From Mycobacterium aquaticum (GTDB lineage Bacteria > Actinomycetota > Actinomycetes > Mycobacteriales > Mycobacteriaceae), in contig NZ_MVHF01000044.1 in the NCBI RefSeq assembly GCF_002086485.1, positions 1 to 64,000 of the forward strand: a stretch of 64,000 nt of DNA. Direction: 5' to 3'. A program made the translations under genes and the position numbers. Shown piece after piece: positions 23,497 through 31,037 of this stretch; the first letter of the stretch is position 1; each line of letters opens with the position of its first letter. The notes under the pieces were generated by a model that made no database searches, had not been told where the DNA came from, and saw only the letters and a list, made by a program, of their open reading frames with translations.

Positions 23497-24621
23497 ATGA
23501 AGTTCGTCGACGAATTCCGCGATCCGGCCGCCGCCCGGGCCCTGGTCAAATCGATCACCGAACTGGCCGGCGACGACGAGTTCAAATTCATGGAGGTGTG
23601 CGGCGGCCACACCCACACCATCTATCGACACGGCATCGAACACCTCCTGCCGAGTTCCATCGAGTTGGTCCACGGACCGGGCTGCCCCGTGTGTGTGATC
23701 CCGATGGGCCGGGTGGACGACGCGATGTGGCTCGCCGAGCAGCGCGGCATCATCTTCACCACGTTCGGCGACATGATGCGGGTGCCCGGCTCCCACGGAA
23801 ACCTCATCGAGGCCAAGGCCAGAGGCGCCGACGTGCGTTTCGTCTACTCCCCCCTGGACGCACTCAAGATCGCCCGCGACAATCCCGACCGGCATGTCGT
23901 GTTCTTCGCGGTCGGCTTCGAGACCACCGCACCGTCGACGGCCGTCACCCTGGTTCGAGCACGCACACTGGGCGTGCACAACTTCAGCGTGTTCTGCAAC
24001 CACGTCACGATCGTGCCGCCCATCAAGGCCATCCTCGAATCCCCCGACCTGCGGCTGTCCGGGTTCCTTGGGCCCGGGCACGTTTCCACCGTGGTGGGGC
24101 TGCGGCCGTACCGCTTTGTCCCCGCCGTCTACGGCAAGCCCATGGTGGTCGCGGGGTTCGAGCCGCTGGACATCCTGGCGTCGGTGCACATGTTGTTGCA
24201 GCAGATCCGCGAGGGCCGCTGCGAAGTGGAGAATCAGTACACCCGCGTGGTCCGACCCGAGGGCAACATCCAGGCCCTGAAGCTGATGGCCGAGACATTC
24301 GAGCTGCGACCCCATTTCGAATGGCGCGGCCTCGGGTTCATCTCCCAGAGCGCCCTGAAAGTTCACCACGACTACGCCGAGTACGACGCCGAGCTGGTGT
24401 TCGACATGCCGGGTGTGCGAGTGGCCGACCCGAAAGCCTGCCAGTGCGGTGAAGTGCTCAAGGGCGTCATCAAGCCATGGGAGTGCAAGGTGTTCGGGAC
24501 CGCGTGTACGCCCGAGACGCCGATCGGCACCTGCATGGTGTCCCCCGAGGGCGCATGCGCGGCGTACTACAACTTCGGCCGGCTGCACCGCGAGACCGCG
24601 CAGCTGCTGATTCAGCGATGA
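23497..24621 (+). CDS. hypD: Hydrogenase iron-ligand assembly protein HypD
   Basis: 374 residues; a 4Fe-4S protein on which the Fe(CN)2CO unit is built. Motifs: CGGHTHTIYRHGIEHLLP (with the redox Cys), HGPGCPVCV, GFETTAPSTA, SGFLGPGHVS, and the FeS ligands near the C-terminus (ACQCGEVLKG; CKVFGTACTPETPIGTCMVSPEGACAAYY). It closes the hydrogenase cluster; the next gene is convergent and only 1 nt away. Confidence 0.97.
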   Translation: MKFVDEFRDPAAARALVKSITELAGDDEFKFMEVCGGHTHTIYRHGIEHLLPSSIELVHGPGCPVCVIPMGRVDDAMWLAEQRGIIFTTFGDMMRVPGSHGNLIEAKARGADVRFVYSPLDALKIARDNPDRHVVFFAVGFETTAPSTAVTLVRARTLGVHNFSVFCNHVTIVPPIKAILESPDLRLSGFLGPGHVSTVVGLRPYRFVPAVYGKPMVVAGFEPLDILASVHMLLQQIREGRCEVENQYTRVVRPEGNIQALKLMAETFELRPHFEWRGLGFISQSALKVHHDYAEYDAELVFDMPGVRVADPKACQCGEVLKGVIKPWECKVFGTACTPETPIGTCMVSPEGACAAYYNFGRLHRETAQLLIQR

Positions 24622-24622
24622 C

Positions 24623-24826
24623 TCAGCGACGCCAGTTCGGGAAGTTGTCGAGATCCCGCAGTGTCATGACAAACCCGACCGCGCCGACGGCAATGGCCAG
24701 GAAGTACCCGACCGCGGACTGCCATCCACCCAACGTCGACGCGACCAGCCAGCACAACAGAACCGCGGCGATGACCAGCAACACACCGTATAGCGGCGTC
24801 CGTTGAGGATGCTCACCTAGTCGCAT
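24623..24826 (-). CDS. Small two-helix membrane protein
   Basis: 67 residues from ATG 24826 (MRLGEHPQRTPLYG), with two hydrophobic segments (about 14-31 and 36-52) and a basic tail (RDLDNFPNWRR). The longer frame to 24874 has no conserved-looking sequence. TATACC about 6 nt before the ATG, with GGAG between, supports this start. Function unknown. It lies tail-to-tail with hypD, so it marks the right edge of the inserted cluster. Confidence 0.7.
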   Translation of the reverse strand: MRLGEHPQRTPLYGVLLVIAAVLLCWLVASTLGGWQSAVGYFLAIAVGAVGFVMTLRDLDNFPNWRR

Positions 24827-24867
24827 AACTCCGGTATACGCGCCCCCGTGAGCTAAGTCACACCTGG

Positions 24868-25059
24868 CTACCACTCTTCGCGGGGGACATCGAAATCAGC
24901 GCACAGGGCCCGCCACACATCACGCGGCTCCACGCCTGCCTCGATGGCCTGCGCGGCGGTCCGCCCCATGCTGCTCAGCACATGGTCGACGAGCATGGAC
25001 CGGCCCCGCATCGAGCCGAACCGGCCATCGACCAGCTCGTGGAATTCCGTCAAGCGCAC
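24868..25059 (-). CDS. DUF3046 protein (Rv2738c-like)
   Basis: 63 residues: MRLTEFHELVDGRFGSMRGRS, then VLSSMGRTAAQAIEAGVEPRDVWRALCADFDVPREEW. This matches the DUF3046 family, which in mycobacteria sits next to recA. No function is known. It lies 9 nt downstream of the glycosyltransferase gene and is probably co-transcribed with it. Confidence 0.88.
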   Translation of the reverse strand: MRLTEFHELVDGRFGSMRGRSMLVDHVLSSMGRTAAQAIEAGVEPRDVWRALCADFDVPREEW

Positions 25060-25068
25060 GAGCCCAAC

Positions 25069-26241
25069 CTACCGAGCGGGCGCCAACGCGTCATGGCACA
25101 CCCGTACCGGATCTGCCACGTCGGCCACCGATGCCCCGCCCTGCTGTGCAGCCAGTCGGTACTTCGGCGAGCCCAGCACCTCACCGACAGCGGTGGTCAA
25201 CGCGGCGGCAGTCAGCGGGCGCACCAGCTGCGCACTGCCTTGTCGCACCAGACGATTGGCGATCTCCCACTGATCCCCACCGCCGGGAACCACCACCATC
25301 GGTACGCCGGCCAGCAGCGTCTTGGACACCATGCCGTGGCCGCCCCCGCAGATCACCAGATCGGCGTGGGTGAGCAGTTCGTCCTGGCGTCCCAGCCCGA
25401 CCACCGCCCACGGTGGGACCTCGACGTCGGCTCCACCCAACCGCGACACCACCAGGCGAGCCCCCTCCGGCAGCGTCTCCCCGGGCCGCAGCGACGCCAA
25501 CGCGAGCTCGGCCATGCCCTGGGTCCCGGTGGTCGCAGTCGACGGCGCGACCACCACGACCGGGCCCGCGCCTGCCGGCACGGGCAGCACCGCGTCCGTC
25601 GGCTCGAAGTGCAGCGGCCCCACCACGACGGCCTCCGCCGGCCAATCCGGACGCGGCACTTCGAGTGCGGGCACGGTCGCGATCAGTCGGCGCAGCGGCC
25701 CGGGATCGGTCGCCGGCAGGCCGATACCGACCCTGGCCTCGGCGCGCTGTGCCAGACCCGACCGCACGGACCGCGCCGTCAGGGCACGCATCACGGAGTC
25801 GCGCAACCGGCCGCGCAACCCGACACCCGGCGCCAAACCGCTGCCCACCGGCGGCAGTCCCTTCGACGGCAGGTAGAGCGGATGCGGGTTGAGTTCCACC
25901 CACGGCACCCCGAGCAGCTCGGCCGCCAGCCCACCGCACGCCGTGATCACATCGGAGACCACCAGGTCAGGATCCATTTCCCGGAGCTGCGGGACGTTGA
26001 GCACAGCCATCCGGGCCGCCCGTCGATGAATCTTCGCCCCAGCGTCGGCGTCGTTGTCCTCGTCGGTGGGATCCAGCCCGGCCAGTTCGGCCGCGCCGAC
26101 CCCGGCGGCGCGGGCGGTTTCCAGCCATTCCACCCCGGTCAACAGGGTCGGTGTGTCCCCCGCCGCCAGGAATTTCAGACACAGCGCCAGAGCCGGGAAG
26201 GCATGCCCAGGATCGGGTCCGGCAACCACCGCTACGCGCAT
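25069..26241 (-). CDS. UGT-type glycosyltransferase (Rv2739c-like)
   Basis: 390 residues from ATG 26241 (MRVAVVAGPDPGHAFPALAL). A GT-B fold: an N-terminal acceptor domain, and a C-terminal nucleotide-sugar domain with CGGGHGMVSKTLLAGVPMVVVPGGGDQWEIANRL, the plant-UGT/MGT-like signature. It is cytoplasmic and the acceptor is unknown. The start is supported by the Rossmann strand beginning at residue 2. Divergent from the epoxide-hydrolase-like gene across 42 bp. Confidence 0.87.
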   Translation of the reverse strand: MRVAVVAGPDPGHAFPALALCLKFLAAGDTPTLLTGVEWLETARAAGVGAAELAGLDPTDEDNDADAGAKIHRRAARMAVLNVPQLREMDPDLVVSDVITACGGLAAELLGVPWVELNPHPLYLPSKGLPPVGSGLAPGVGLRGRLRDSVMRALTARSVRSGLAQRAEARVGIGLPATDPGPLRRLIATVPALEVPRPDWPAEAVVVGPLHFEPTDAVLPVPAGAGPVVVVAPSTATTGTQGMAELALASLRPGETLPEGARLVVSRLGGADVEVPPWAVVGLGRQDELLTHADLVICGGGHGMVSKTLLAGVPMVVVPGGGDQWEIANRLVRQGSAQLVRPLTAAALTTAVGEVLGSPKYRLAAQQGGASVADVADPVRVCHDALAPAR

Positions 26242-26271
26242 TCGGATTACCCTGCCACAGCCGAGGAGAAC

Positions 26272-26277
26272 TAGGCT
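26272..26277 (+). promoter_or_regulatory. Putative leaderless -10 box
   Basis: TAGGCT, then 6 nt, then ATG 26284: a TANNNT element placed so that transcription would start at the codon of the epoxide-hydrolase-like gene. Confidence 0.45.
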
Positions 26278-26283
26278 TCGGCC

Positions 26284-26718
26284 ATGGCTGACCAATCAAC
26301 TACCGAGGTGAACAGTCCCGCGGGTACGGTCGAGATCTTCCTCAATGCGCTTCAGGACCAGGACTTCGAAACCGCCGAGAACGCGCTGGCGCAGAACCTG
26401 GTGTATCAGAACGTCGGGTTGCCGACCATCTACGGGCGCAACCGCACCGTGAAACTGTTCCGTTCCATGCAGGGCCGGGTCGGATTCGAGGTGAAGATTC
26501 ACCGGATCGCCGCGGACGGCGCCTCGGTGCTGACCGAACGCACCGATGCCCTCATCATCGGACCGCTGCGGCTGCAGTTCTGGGTGTGCGGGGTGTTCGA
26601 GGTGCACGACGGGCGAATCACGCTGTGGCGGGACTACTTCGACTTTCTCGACATGACCAAGGCGACGATCCGCGGCCTGGTCGGGATCGTGATTCCCTCG
26701 CTGCGCGCGTCGCTGTAG
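26284..26718 (+). CDS. Limonene-1,2-epoxide hydrolase family protein (EphG-like)
   Basis: 144 residues with an NTF2-like cone fold of the LEH family: VEIFLNALQDQDFETAENALAQNLVYQNVG, IYGRNRTVKLFRSM, FWVCGVFEVHDGRITLWRDYFD. The Asp/Arg/Asp residues of the LEH active site appear in the RTDA and LWRDYFD regions. It probably opens a lipid or sterol epoxide, as proposed for Rv2740; the substrate is not determined by sequence. Position matches Rv2740. Confidence 0.85.
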   Translation: MADQSTTEVNSPAGTVEIFLNALQDQDFETAENALAQNLVYQNVGLPTIYGRNRTVKLFRSMQGRVGFEVKIHRIAADGASVLTERTDALIIGPLRLQFWVCGVFEVHDGRITLWRDYFDFLDMTKATIRGLVGIVIPSLRASL

Positions 26719-26728
26719 CGGCTGACCG

Positions 26729-27145
26729 ATGACGAGCAACAGCGTGCGCACCAAGCCGAATCCGATTCAGTTCCTGGGCTACTGCTGCGGGCGCAGGCTG
26801 CCGGATTCGATGCTCGACTGGGTGCGTGAAGACCTCACCGGCAAGGGCGCCACCCGCCGGATGATGCTGCGGGTCCTGGTTCCCGCCGTGCTGATCCTGG
26901 CCCCGTTCTGGCTGATCGACACCACCTTGTACGTGCACCTGAGCATGACGGTGCCGATCCTGATCCCGTTCGTCTATTTCTCGCACGCGCTGAACAAGAT
27001 CTGGCGGCGGCACATGCTGCGGGTGCACGGCCTCGATCCCAACCTGGTCGACAAGATCGCCCGCGAGAAGAACGCCCACATCCATCAGGCCTACATCGAC
27101 AAGTACGGCCCGCGGTCGGGCCCGCCGAGCAGCAGCGCGGTCTGA
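26729..27145 (+). CDS. DUF5313 membrane protein
   Basis: 138 residues. Starts KPNPIQFLGYCCGRRLPDSM, a typical beginning of this mycobacterial family; two hydrophobic helices follow (about 50-66 and 70-87), then a basic cytoplasmic tail (NKIWRRHMLRVHGLDP) and a Pro/Ser end. It lies 10 nt after the LEH gene and is likely co-transcribed. Function unknown. It converges on pspM 4 nt away. Confidence 0.8.
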   Translation: MTSNSVRTKPNPIQFLGYCCGRRLPDSMLDWVREDLTGKGATRRMMLRVLVPAVLILAPFWLIDTTLYVHLSMTVPILIPFVYFSHALNKIWRRHMLRVHGLDPNLVDKIAREKNAHIHQAYIDKYGPRSGPPSSSAV

Positions 27146-27149
27146 TCGG

Positions 27150-27974
27150 TCAGGCCTGACGCAGCCGGCCGAGCTCGTCGAATGCCTGGGCCCAGCCGTT
27201 GAGCCGGTCGGTGGCGTTGGTCAACTCGCTGCGGTAGCGCTGCTGCGACAGCGGGGCGGCCGACACCGGCCCGCTGTTTGCGGCGGACACCAGTTGCGCT
27301 GCGGCGGTGACCATTTCGTTGTACTGGCGAACACCTTGGCCGAGCTGCGCGGTGAACGCATTGATGGTGGGCACCAGGTACTGCCGCGACTGCGGCGCAT
27401 TGCTGATCGCGCGTTCCATCGAGACCACCTCGGTCGCGGTGGCGGCCATGGTGCGCGCGGTCTGGTTGGCCACCGCGGTCAGCTCGCGCAGTTCGTCGGC
27501 GGGCAGCATGTGGCCGCGTTCCATGACTCCGAGCAGCGAGAACATGCCGCGCTCGGATGCGATCAGCGCCGACATCGGCTGACGTGCGGCCGAACCCCAC
27601 GGCGGAAGCCGGCGGCCGGCGACGGGACGTTCGGCCGGCAAGGGTTCGGACCGCAGCCAGCGGTAGCGCAGCCACAGCAGCGTCGCGGGGAACGCGGCGC
27701 CCGCGGCGATGGCACCGGTGATGATCAGGGCCCAGACCGGGGTGCTCCATGATGCGAGCACCGCCGTCACCAACACCCAGAACCCGCACGCGAGCGTGAA
27801 GAACACCGCGAGACGCGCAGCCCACCGCCGCTTGCGGAGCAGCTTCGCGCGCGGATCGGCAGCGGCACTGAGCTTTTCGGCCAGAGCGCCGGACAGGTCG
27901 GCGGCGGTATCGACGCTCCGCTGCAGCACCGACCGCCAGGCCTCTCCTCGACCGGTCTTGGTAACCATGATCAC
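27150..27974 (-). CDS. PspM-like membrane protein of the phage-shock system
   Basis: 274 residues. An N-terminal helical region (VLQRSVDTAADLSGALAEKL) precedes two adjacent transmembrane segments (about 50-90) and a long cytoplasmic helical domain with TELRELTAVANQT-like repeats. Position after pspA and clgR matches Rv2743c (PspM), which links PspA to the membrane during envelope stress. ATG 27974 and ATG 27968 are equally possible starts. No enzyme motif. Confidence 0.8.
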   Translation of the reverse strand: MIMVTKTGRGEAWRSVLQRSVDTAADLSGALAEKLSAAADPRAKLLRKRRWAARLAVFFTLACGFWVLVTAVLASWSTPVWALIITGAIAAGAAFPATLLWLRYRWLRSEPLPAERPVAGRRLPPWGSAARQPMSALIASERGMFSLLGVMERGHMLPADELRELTAVANQTARTMAATATEVVSMERAISNAPQSRQYLVPTINAFTAQLGQGVRQYNEMVTAAAQLVSAANSGPVSAAPLSQQRYRSELTNATDRLNGWAQAFDELGRLRQA

Positions 27975-27986
27975 ATCACCGAAACA

Positions 27987-28796
27987 CTATTGGCCGAGCG
28001 GGTTTTCGGGGGCCTGGGCCGGGTTGGCGGCAGGCGCGGCAGGCGTCGCGGTGCTGCCACCCGCGGGCAGCGTGTCGCCGCGCATCGACGCGCGAATCTG
28101 CTCCAGCCGGGAGTGCCCGGCCATCTGCACGCTGGCCTGCTGCACCTCGAGCATGCGACCCTGCACCGAATTCTGGGCGAGCTCCGCCGAGCCGATGGCG
28201 TTGGCGTAGCGCCGCTCGATCTTGTCGCGGACCTCGTCGAGGCTTGGGGTGTTGCCCGGTGCGGCAAGGTCGGTCATCGACCGCAGCGAGGAACTGACCT
28301 GCTCCTGCATCTTGGCCTGCTCGAGCTGCGACAGCAGCTTGGTGCGCTCGGCGATCTTCTGCTGCAGCATCATCGCGTTCTGCTCGACGGCCTTCTTCGC
28401 CTGACCGGCGGCCTGCAGAGCCTGGTCGTGCAGGGTCTTGAGGTCCTCGACACCCTGCTCGGCGGTCACCAGCTGGGCGGCGAACGCCTCGGCGGCGTTG
28501 TTGTACTCGGTGGCCTTGGCGACGTCGCCCGCGGCGTTTGCCTGGTCGGCGAGGGTCAGGGCCTGGCGCACGTTGACCTGGAGCTTCTCGATGTCGGCGA
28601 GCTGGCGGTTGAGCCGCATCTCCAGCTGACGCTGGTTGCCGATCACCTGAGCGGCCTGCTGGGTCAGCGCCTGGTGCTGACGCTGCGCGTCCTCGATGGC
28701 CTGCTGGATCTGCACCTTGGGGTCGGCGTACTCATCGACCTTGGAGCTGAACAGCGCCATCAGGTACTTCCATGCCTTGGTGAACGGATTGGCCAT
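27987..28796 (-). CDS. pspA: Phage-shock protein A (35-kDa antigen homologue)
   Basis: 269 residues: a PspA/IM30 coiled coil starting MANPFTKAWKYLMALFSSKVDEYADPKVQIQQAI, with long heptad helices to about residue 225 and a Gly/Ala/Pro-rich tail. It polymerises on the inner membrane under stress and restrains the activator ClgR. Upstream gap 28797-28947 holds the promoter region and a hairpin. Corresponds to Rv2744c. Confidence 0.93.
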   Translation of the reverse strand: MANPFTKAWKYLMALFSSKVDEYADPKVQIQQAIEDAQRQHQALTQQAAQVIGNQRQLEMRLNRQLADIEKLQVNVRQALTLADQANAAGDVAKATEYNNAAEAFAAQLVTAEQGVEDLKTLHDQALQAAGQAKKAVEQNAMMLQQKIAERTKLLSQLEQAKMQEQVSSSLRSMTDLAAPGNTPSLDEVRDKIERRYANAIGSAELAQNSVQGRMLEVQQASVQMAGHSRLEQIRASMRGDTLPAGGSTATPAAPAANPAQAPENPLGQ

Positions 28797-28825
28797 GGGA
28801 ACGTTTCCGCCTTCGCTGATATTTG

Positions 28826-28842
28826 GGCCCGGTGATCGGGCC
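28826..28842 (-). terminator. Hairpin between clgR and pspA
   Basis: GGCCCG-gtgat-CGGGCC is a perfect 6-bp stem with a 5-nt loop, 30 nt before the pspA start. It could attenuate read-through from clgR or form part of the pspA 5' leader. No experimental support here. Confidence 0.35.
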
Positions 28843-28947
28843 TATGGTCGCCTGGTCGGTCAAGTTGTCGTGCTCAAGTGCCAACTTATCGGGTTCGGGC
28901 AGACCGCCACAGCCCCCGATGGGCGTTTCGCCGGGTCTGGGTACGCC

Positions 28948-29259
28948 TCAGGCGACAGCCATGGAGACCGGCTGCGGAATGACCACCTTGGTCGCAGCGT
29001 CGATGTGGGCCACGTTGGCCTGCTCGCGGCGCGCCATCCGCTCTCCGGCATCGGTCAGCACGCGCGAGAGCCGCACGTCGAGGGCATCGCAGATGGAGCT
29101 GAGCAGTTCGCTGGACGCCTCTTTGCGACCACGTTCCACCTCCGACAGATACCCGAGGCTCACCCTGGCGGCATCAGACACCTCACGCAGGGTGCGACCC
29201 TGCTCGGTGCGGGCGGTGCGCAGCACATCACCGATCACTTCACGCAGCAATTCCGTCAT
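28948..29259 (-). CDS. clgR: XRE-type transcriptional activator ClgR
   Basis: 103 residues with an HTH_3 domain (RTARTEQGRTLREVSDAARVSLGYLSEVERGRKEASSELL). It activates Clp protease and psp genes in actinobacteria. GAAGGAGG lies at ideal spacing upstream. The terminal hydrophobic/Val-Ala residues resemble the degradable end of this Clp substrate in related species. First gene of the clgR-pspA-pspM group. Confidence 0.92.
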   Translation of the reverse strand: MTELLREVIGDVLRTARTEQGRTLREVSDAARVSLGYLSEVERGRKEASSELLSSICDALDVRLSRVLTDAGERMARREQANVAHIDAATKVVIPQPVSMAVA

Positions 29260-29343
29260 CGTGCCCTCCTTCGGGTACCTACTCGACGGTTGTTACTTGC
29301 CAAACGCTGTGACCCACCGCGATGGTTCCCGACGGCAAGAATC

Positions 29344-29832
29344 TCATTGTTGCTCGACCAGACGACGCAACCGGGCGATCGCCTCATTGACCGCGGCCAC
29401 CCGGATGTCCCAGCGGGAACCGGACAGCGCCAGCTCGACCACCTCGGTGTCCACCGGTCCGGCCAGCCCGAGAAACACCGTTCCCGGCGCATGCCCGCCG
29501 TGCGGCTCAGGGCCGGCCACCCCGGTGAGGCTCACGCCCCAGGTGGCGGCACACCGCTGCCGCGCGCCGACGGCCAAGGCCCGCGCCGTGGGCGCCGCGA
29601 CCGGGCCGACCGCGTCGAGCACCTGCGGCGCCACGCCTGCCAGCCAGATCTTGGTGTCCTCGGTGTAGGTGACCAGCCCACCGTGCAACACGGCGCTGGC
29701 ACCGGGCACACCGGCCAGCGTGGCCGCCAGCAGCCCTCCCGTCAGCGACTCTGCGGTGGCCACGCTCTGGCCGTTCACCGTCAGATCGGCGACCAGCGCC
29801 TTTGCATCGTCAGTTACCAGCGGATCGTCCAC
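29344..29832 (-). CDS. Nicotinamide-nucleotide amidohydrolase / CinA C-terminal domain protein
   Basis: 162 residues from GTG 29832, which overlaps the end of pgsA by 23 nt. Contains the stand-alone CinA C-terminal (PncC) fold: VATAESLTGGLLAATLAGVPGASAVLHGGLVTYTEDTK and GVSLTGVAGPEPHGGHAPGTVFLGL. It deamidates NMN to nicotinate mononucleotide in characterised members. ATG 29859 would be an alternative start further inside pgsA. Confidence 0.88.
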   Translation of the reverse strand: MDDPLVTDDAKALVADLTVNGQSVATAESLTGGLLAATLAGVPGASAVLHGGLVTYTEDTKIWLAGVAPQVLDAVGPVAAPTARALAVGARQRCAATWGVSLTGVAGPEPHGGHAPGTVFLGLAGPVDTEVVELALSGSRWDIRVAAVNEAIARLRRLVEQQ

Positions 29833-30415
29833 GTGAATTCCTGATCGCCGAAACCACATAGTCGGCGCCGGTGACGATGGTCAGCACGACGGCCGCCCAC
29901 ATGATCACCCACGCCACAGTCAGCCAGATCCCCGGCCAGTTGTGCAGCGGCAGCACGAACAAGCCGATCGCCACCGCTTGCACCAGCGTCTTGAGTTTGC
30001 CGCCACGGCTGGCCGGGATGACGCCGTGACGCAACACCATGAAGCGCAGGATCGTGATCCCGATCTCGCGCAGCAGAATCACCCCGGTGATCCACCAGGG
30101 CAGGTCCCCCAGCATGGACAGGCCGATCAATGCCGACCCGATGAGCGCCTTGTCGGCAATCGGGTCGGCCAGTGCGCCGAACTCCGACACCACGCCGTAG
30201 CTGCGTGCCAGGGCGCCGTCGAACCGGTCGGTGATCACCGCGACCGAGAACACCGCGAAAGCGACTATCCGCCAGAATGTTTCATGGCCGTCGCCGACGA
30301 ACAGCAACACCAGGAAGACCGGTACGAGCACCAGCCGGACTCCAGTGAGAATGTTGGGCAAGCTGGCGATGAAGGCATGCGGCACCAACGGATCAGTAGA
30401 AGGTTGGCCCGGCAC
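29810..30415 (-). CDS. pgsA: CDP-alcohol phosphatidyltransferase, phosphatidylglycerophosphate synthase
   Basis: 201 residues from GTG 30415, which has a TATTCT leaderless -10 six nt upstream. The CDP-alcohol motif D-x2-D-G-x2-A-R-x8-G-x3-D-x3-D is present as DRFDGALARSYGVVSEFGALADPIADK. Six hydrophobic helices follow the family pattern. It joins CDP-diacylglycerol and glycerol-3-phosphate at the inner membrane. Corresponds to Rv2746c (pgsA3). Confidence 0.9.
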   Translation of the reverse strand: MPGQPSTDPLVPHAFIASLPNILTGVRLVLVPVFLVLLFVGDGHETFWRIVAFAVFSVAVITDRFDGALARSYGVVSEFGALADPIADKALIGSALIGLSMLGDLPWWITGVILLREIGITILRFMVLRHGVIPASRGGKLKTLVQAVAIGLFVLPLHNWPGIWLTVAWVIMWAAVVLTIVTGADYVVSAIRNSRGRSAGN

Positions 30416-30421
30416 CGCAAC

Positions 30422-30450
30422 AGAATATCGGTTGCCGAAACCGATACTCT
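30422..30450. promoter_or_regulatory. Back-to-back leaderless promoters with an 8-bp palindrome (pgsA/argA)
   Basis: In the 42-bp gap between divergent GTG starts there is TATTCT (minus strand, 30427-30422) six nt before pgsA and TACTCT (plus strand, 30445-30450) seven nt before argA. Between and overlapping them is a perfect inverted repeat TATCGGTT-N5-AACCGATA (30426-30446), so one bound protein could control both promoters. Confidence 0.6.
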
Positions 30451-30457
30451 TCCAGCT

Positions 30458-30979
30458 GTGAACGAAGGCAGCGCGCCACCGGCGACCAGCCCCTTGGTGC
30501 GCCGGGCCCGCACCTCCGATGTCCCCCGGATCAAAGAGCTGGTGGACATCTATGCAGGCAAGATCCTGCTGGAGAAGAACCTGGTGACGCTGTACGAGGC
30601 GGTCCAGGAATTCTGGGTGGTCGAGCTCGACGGCGAAGTGGTCGGCTGCGGCGCCCTGCACGTGCTGTGGGCAGACCTCGGCGAAGTGCGCACAGTGGCG
30701 GTACACCCCAAGGTCCGGGGTACCGGCGTGGGCCACGTTCTGCTCGAGCAGTTGCTCCGGGCCGCCCGCGACCTTCATCTGAGCCGGATCTTCGTGTTGA
30801 CCTTCGAGATCGACTTCTTCGGCCGCCACGGCTTCAAGGAAATCGACGGCACCCCGGTGACTGCCGAGGTGTATGAGGAGATGTGCCGCTCATACGACAC
30901 CGGTGTGGCCGAGTTCCTCGACCTTTCCTACGTCAAACCGAACACGCTCGGTAACACCCGGATGCTGCTGACCCTCTGA
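30458..30979 (+). CDS. argA: GNAT acetyltransferase, probable L-glutamate N-acetyltransferase
   Basis: 173 residues from GTG 30458. GNAT core: VVGCGALHVLWADLGEVRTVAVHPKVRGTGVGHVLLEQLL (acetyl-CoA pyrophosphate loop RGTGVG), then IFVLTFEIDFFGRHGFKEID. It matches the short mycobacterial ArgA (Rv2747) that acetylates glutamate or glutamine for arginine synthesis. Convergent with ftsK, with a strong hairpin between. Confidence 0.87.
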   Translation: MNEGSAPPATSPLVRRARTSDVPRIKELVDIYAGKILLEKNLVTLYEAVQEFWVVELDGEVVGCGALHVLWADLGEVRTVAVHPKVRGTGVGHVLLEQLLRAARDLHLSRIFVLTFEIDFFGRHGFKEIDGTPVTAEVYEEMCRSYDTGVAEFLDLSYVKPNTLGNTRMLLTL

Positions 30980-30991
30980 GCGATGTGTGGA

Positions 30992-31021
30992 GTCTCACCC
31001 GCACTCGCTGACGGGTGAGAC
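30992..31021. terminator. Bidirectional terminator hairpin between argA and ftsK
   Basis: GTCTCACCCG (30992-31001) and CGGGTGAGAC (31012-31021) make a perfect 10-bp stem with a 10-nt loop, placed between two convergent stop codons. No U-tract on either strand. The best terminator candidate in the backbone part of the window. Confidence 0.75.
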
Positions 31022-31037
31022 ACGACAAATCACGGAC

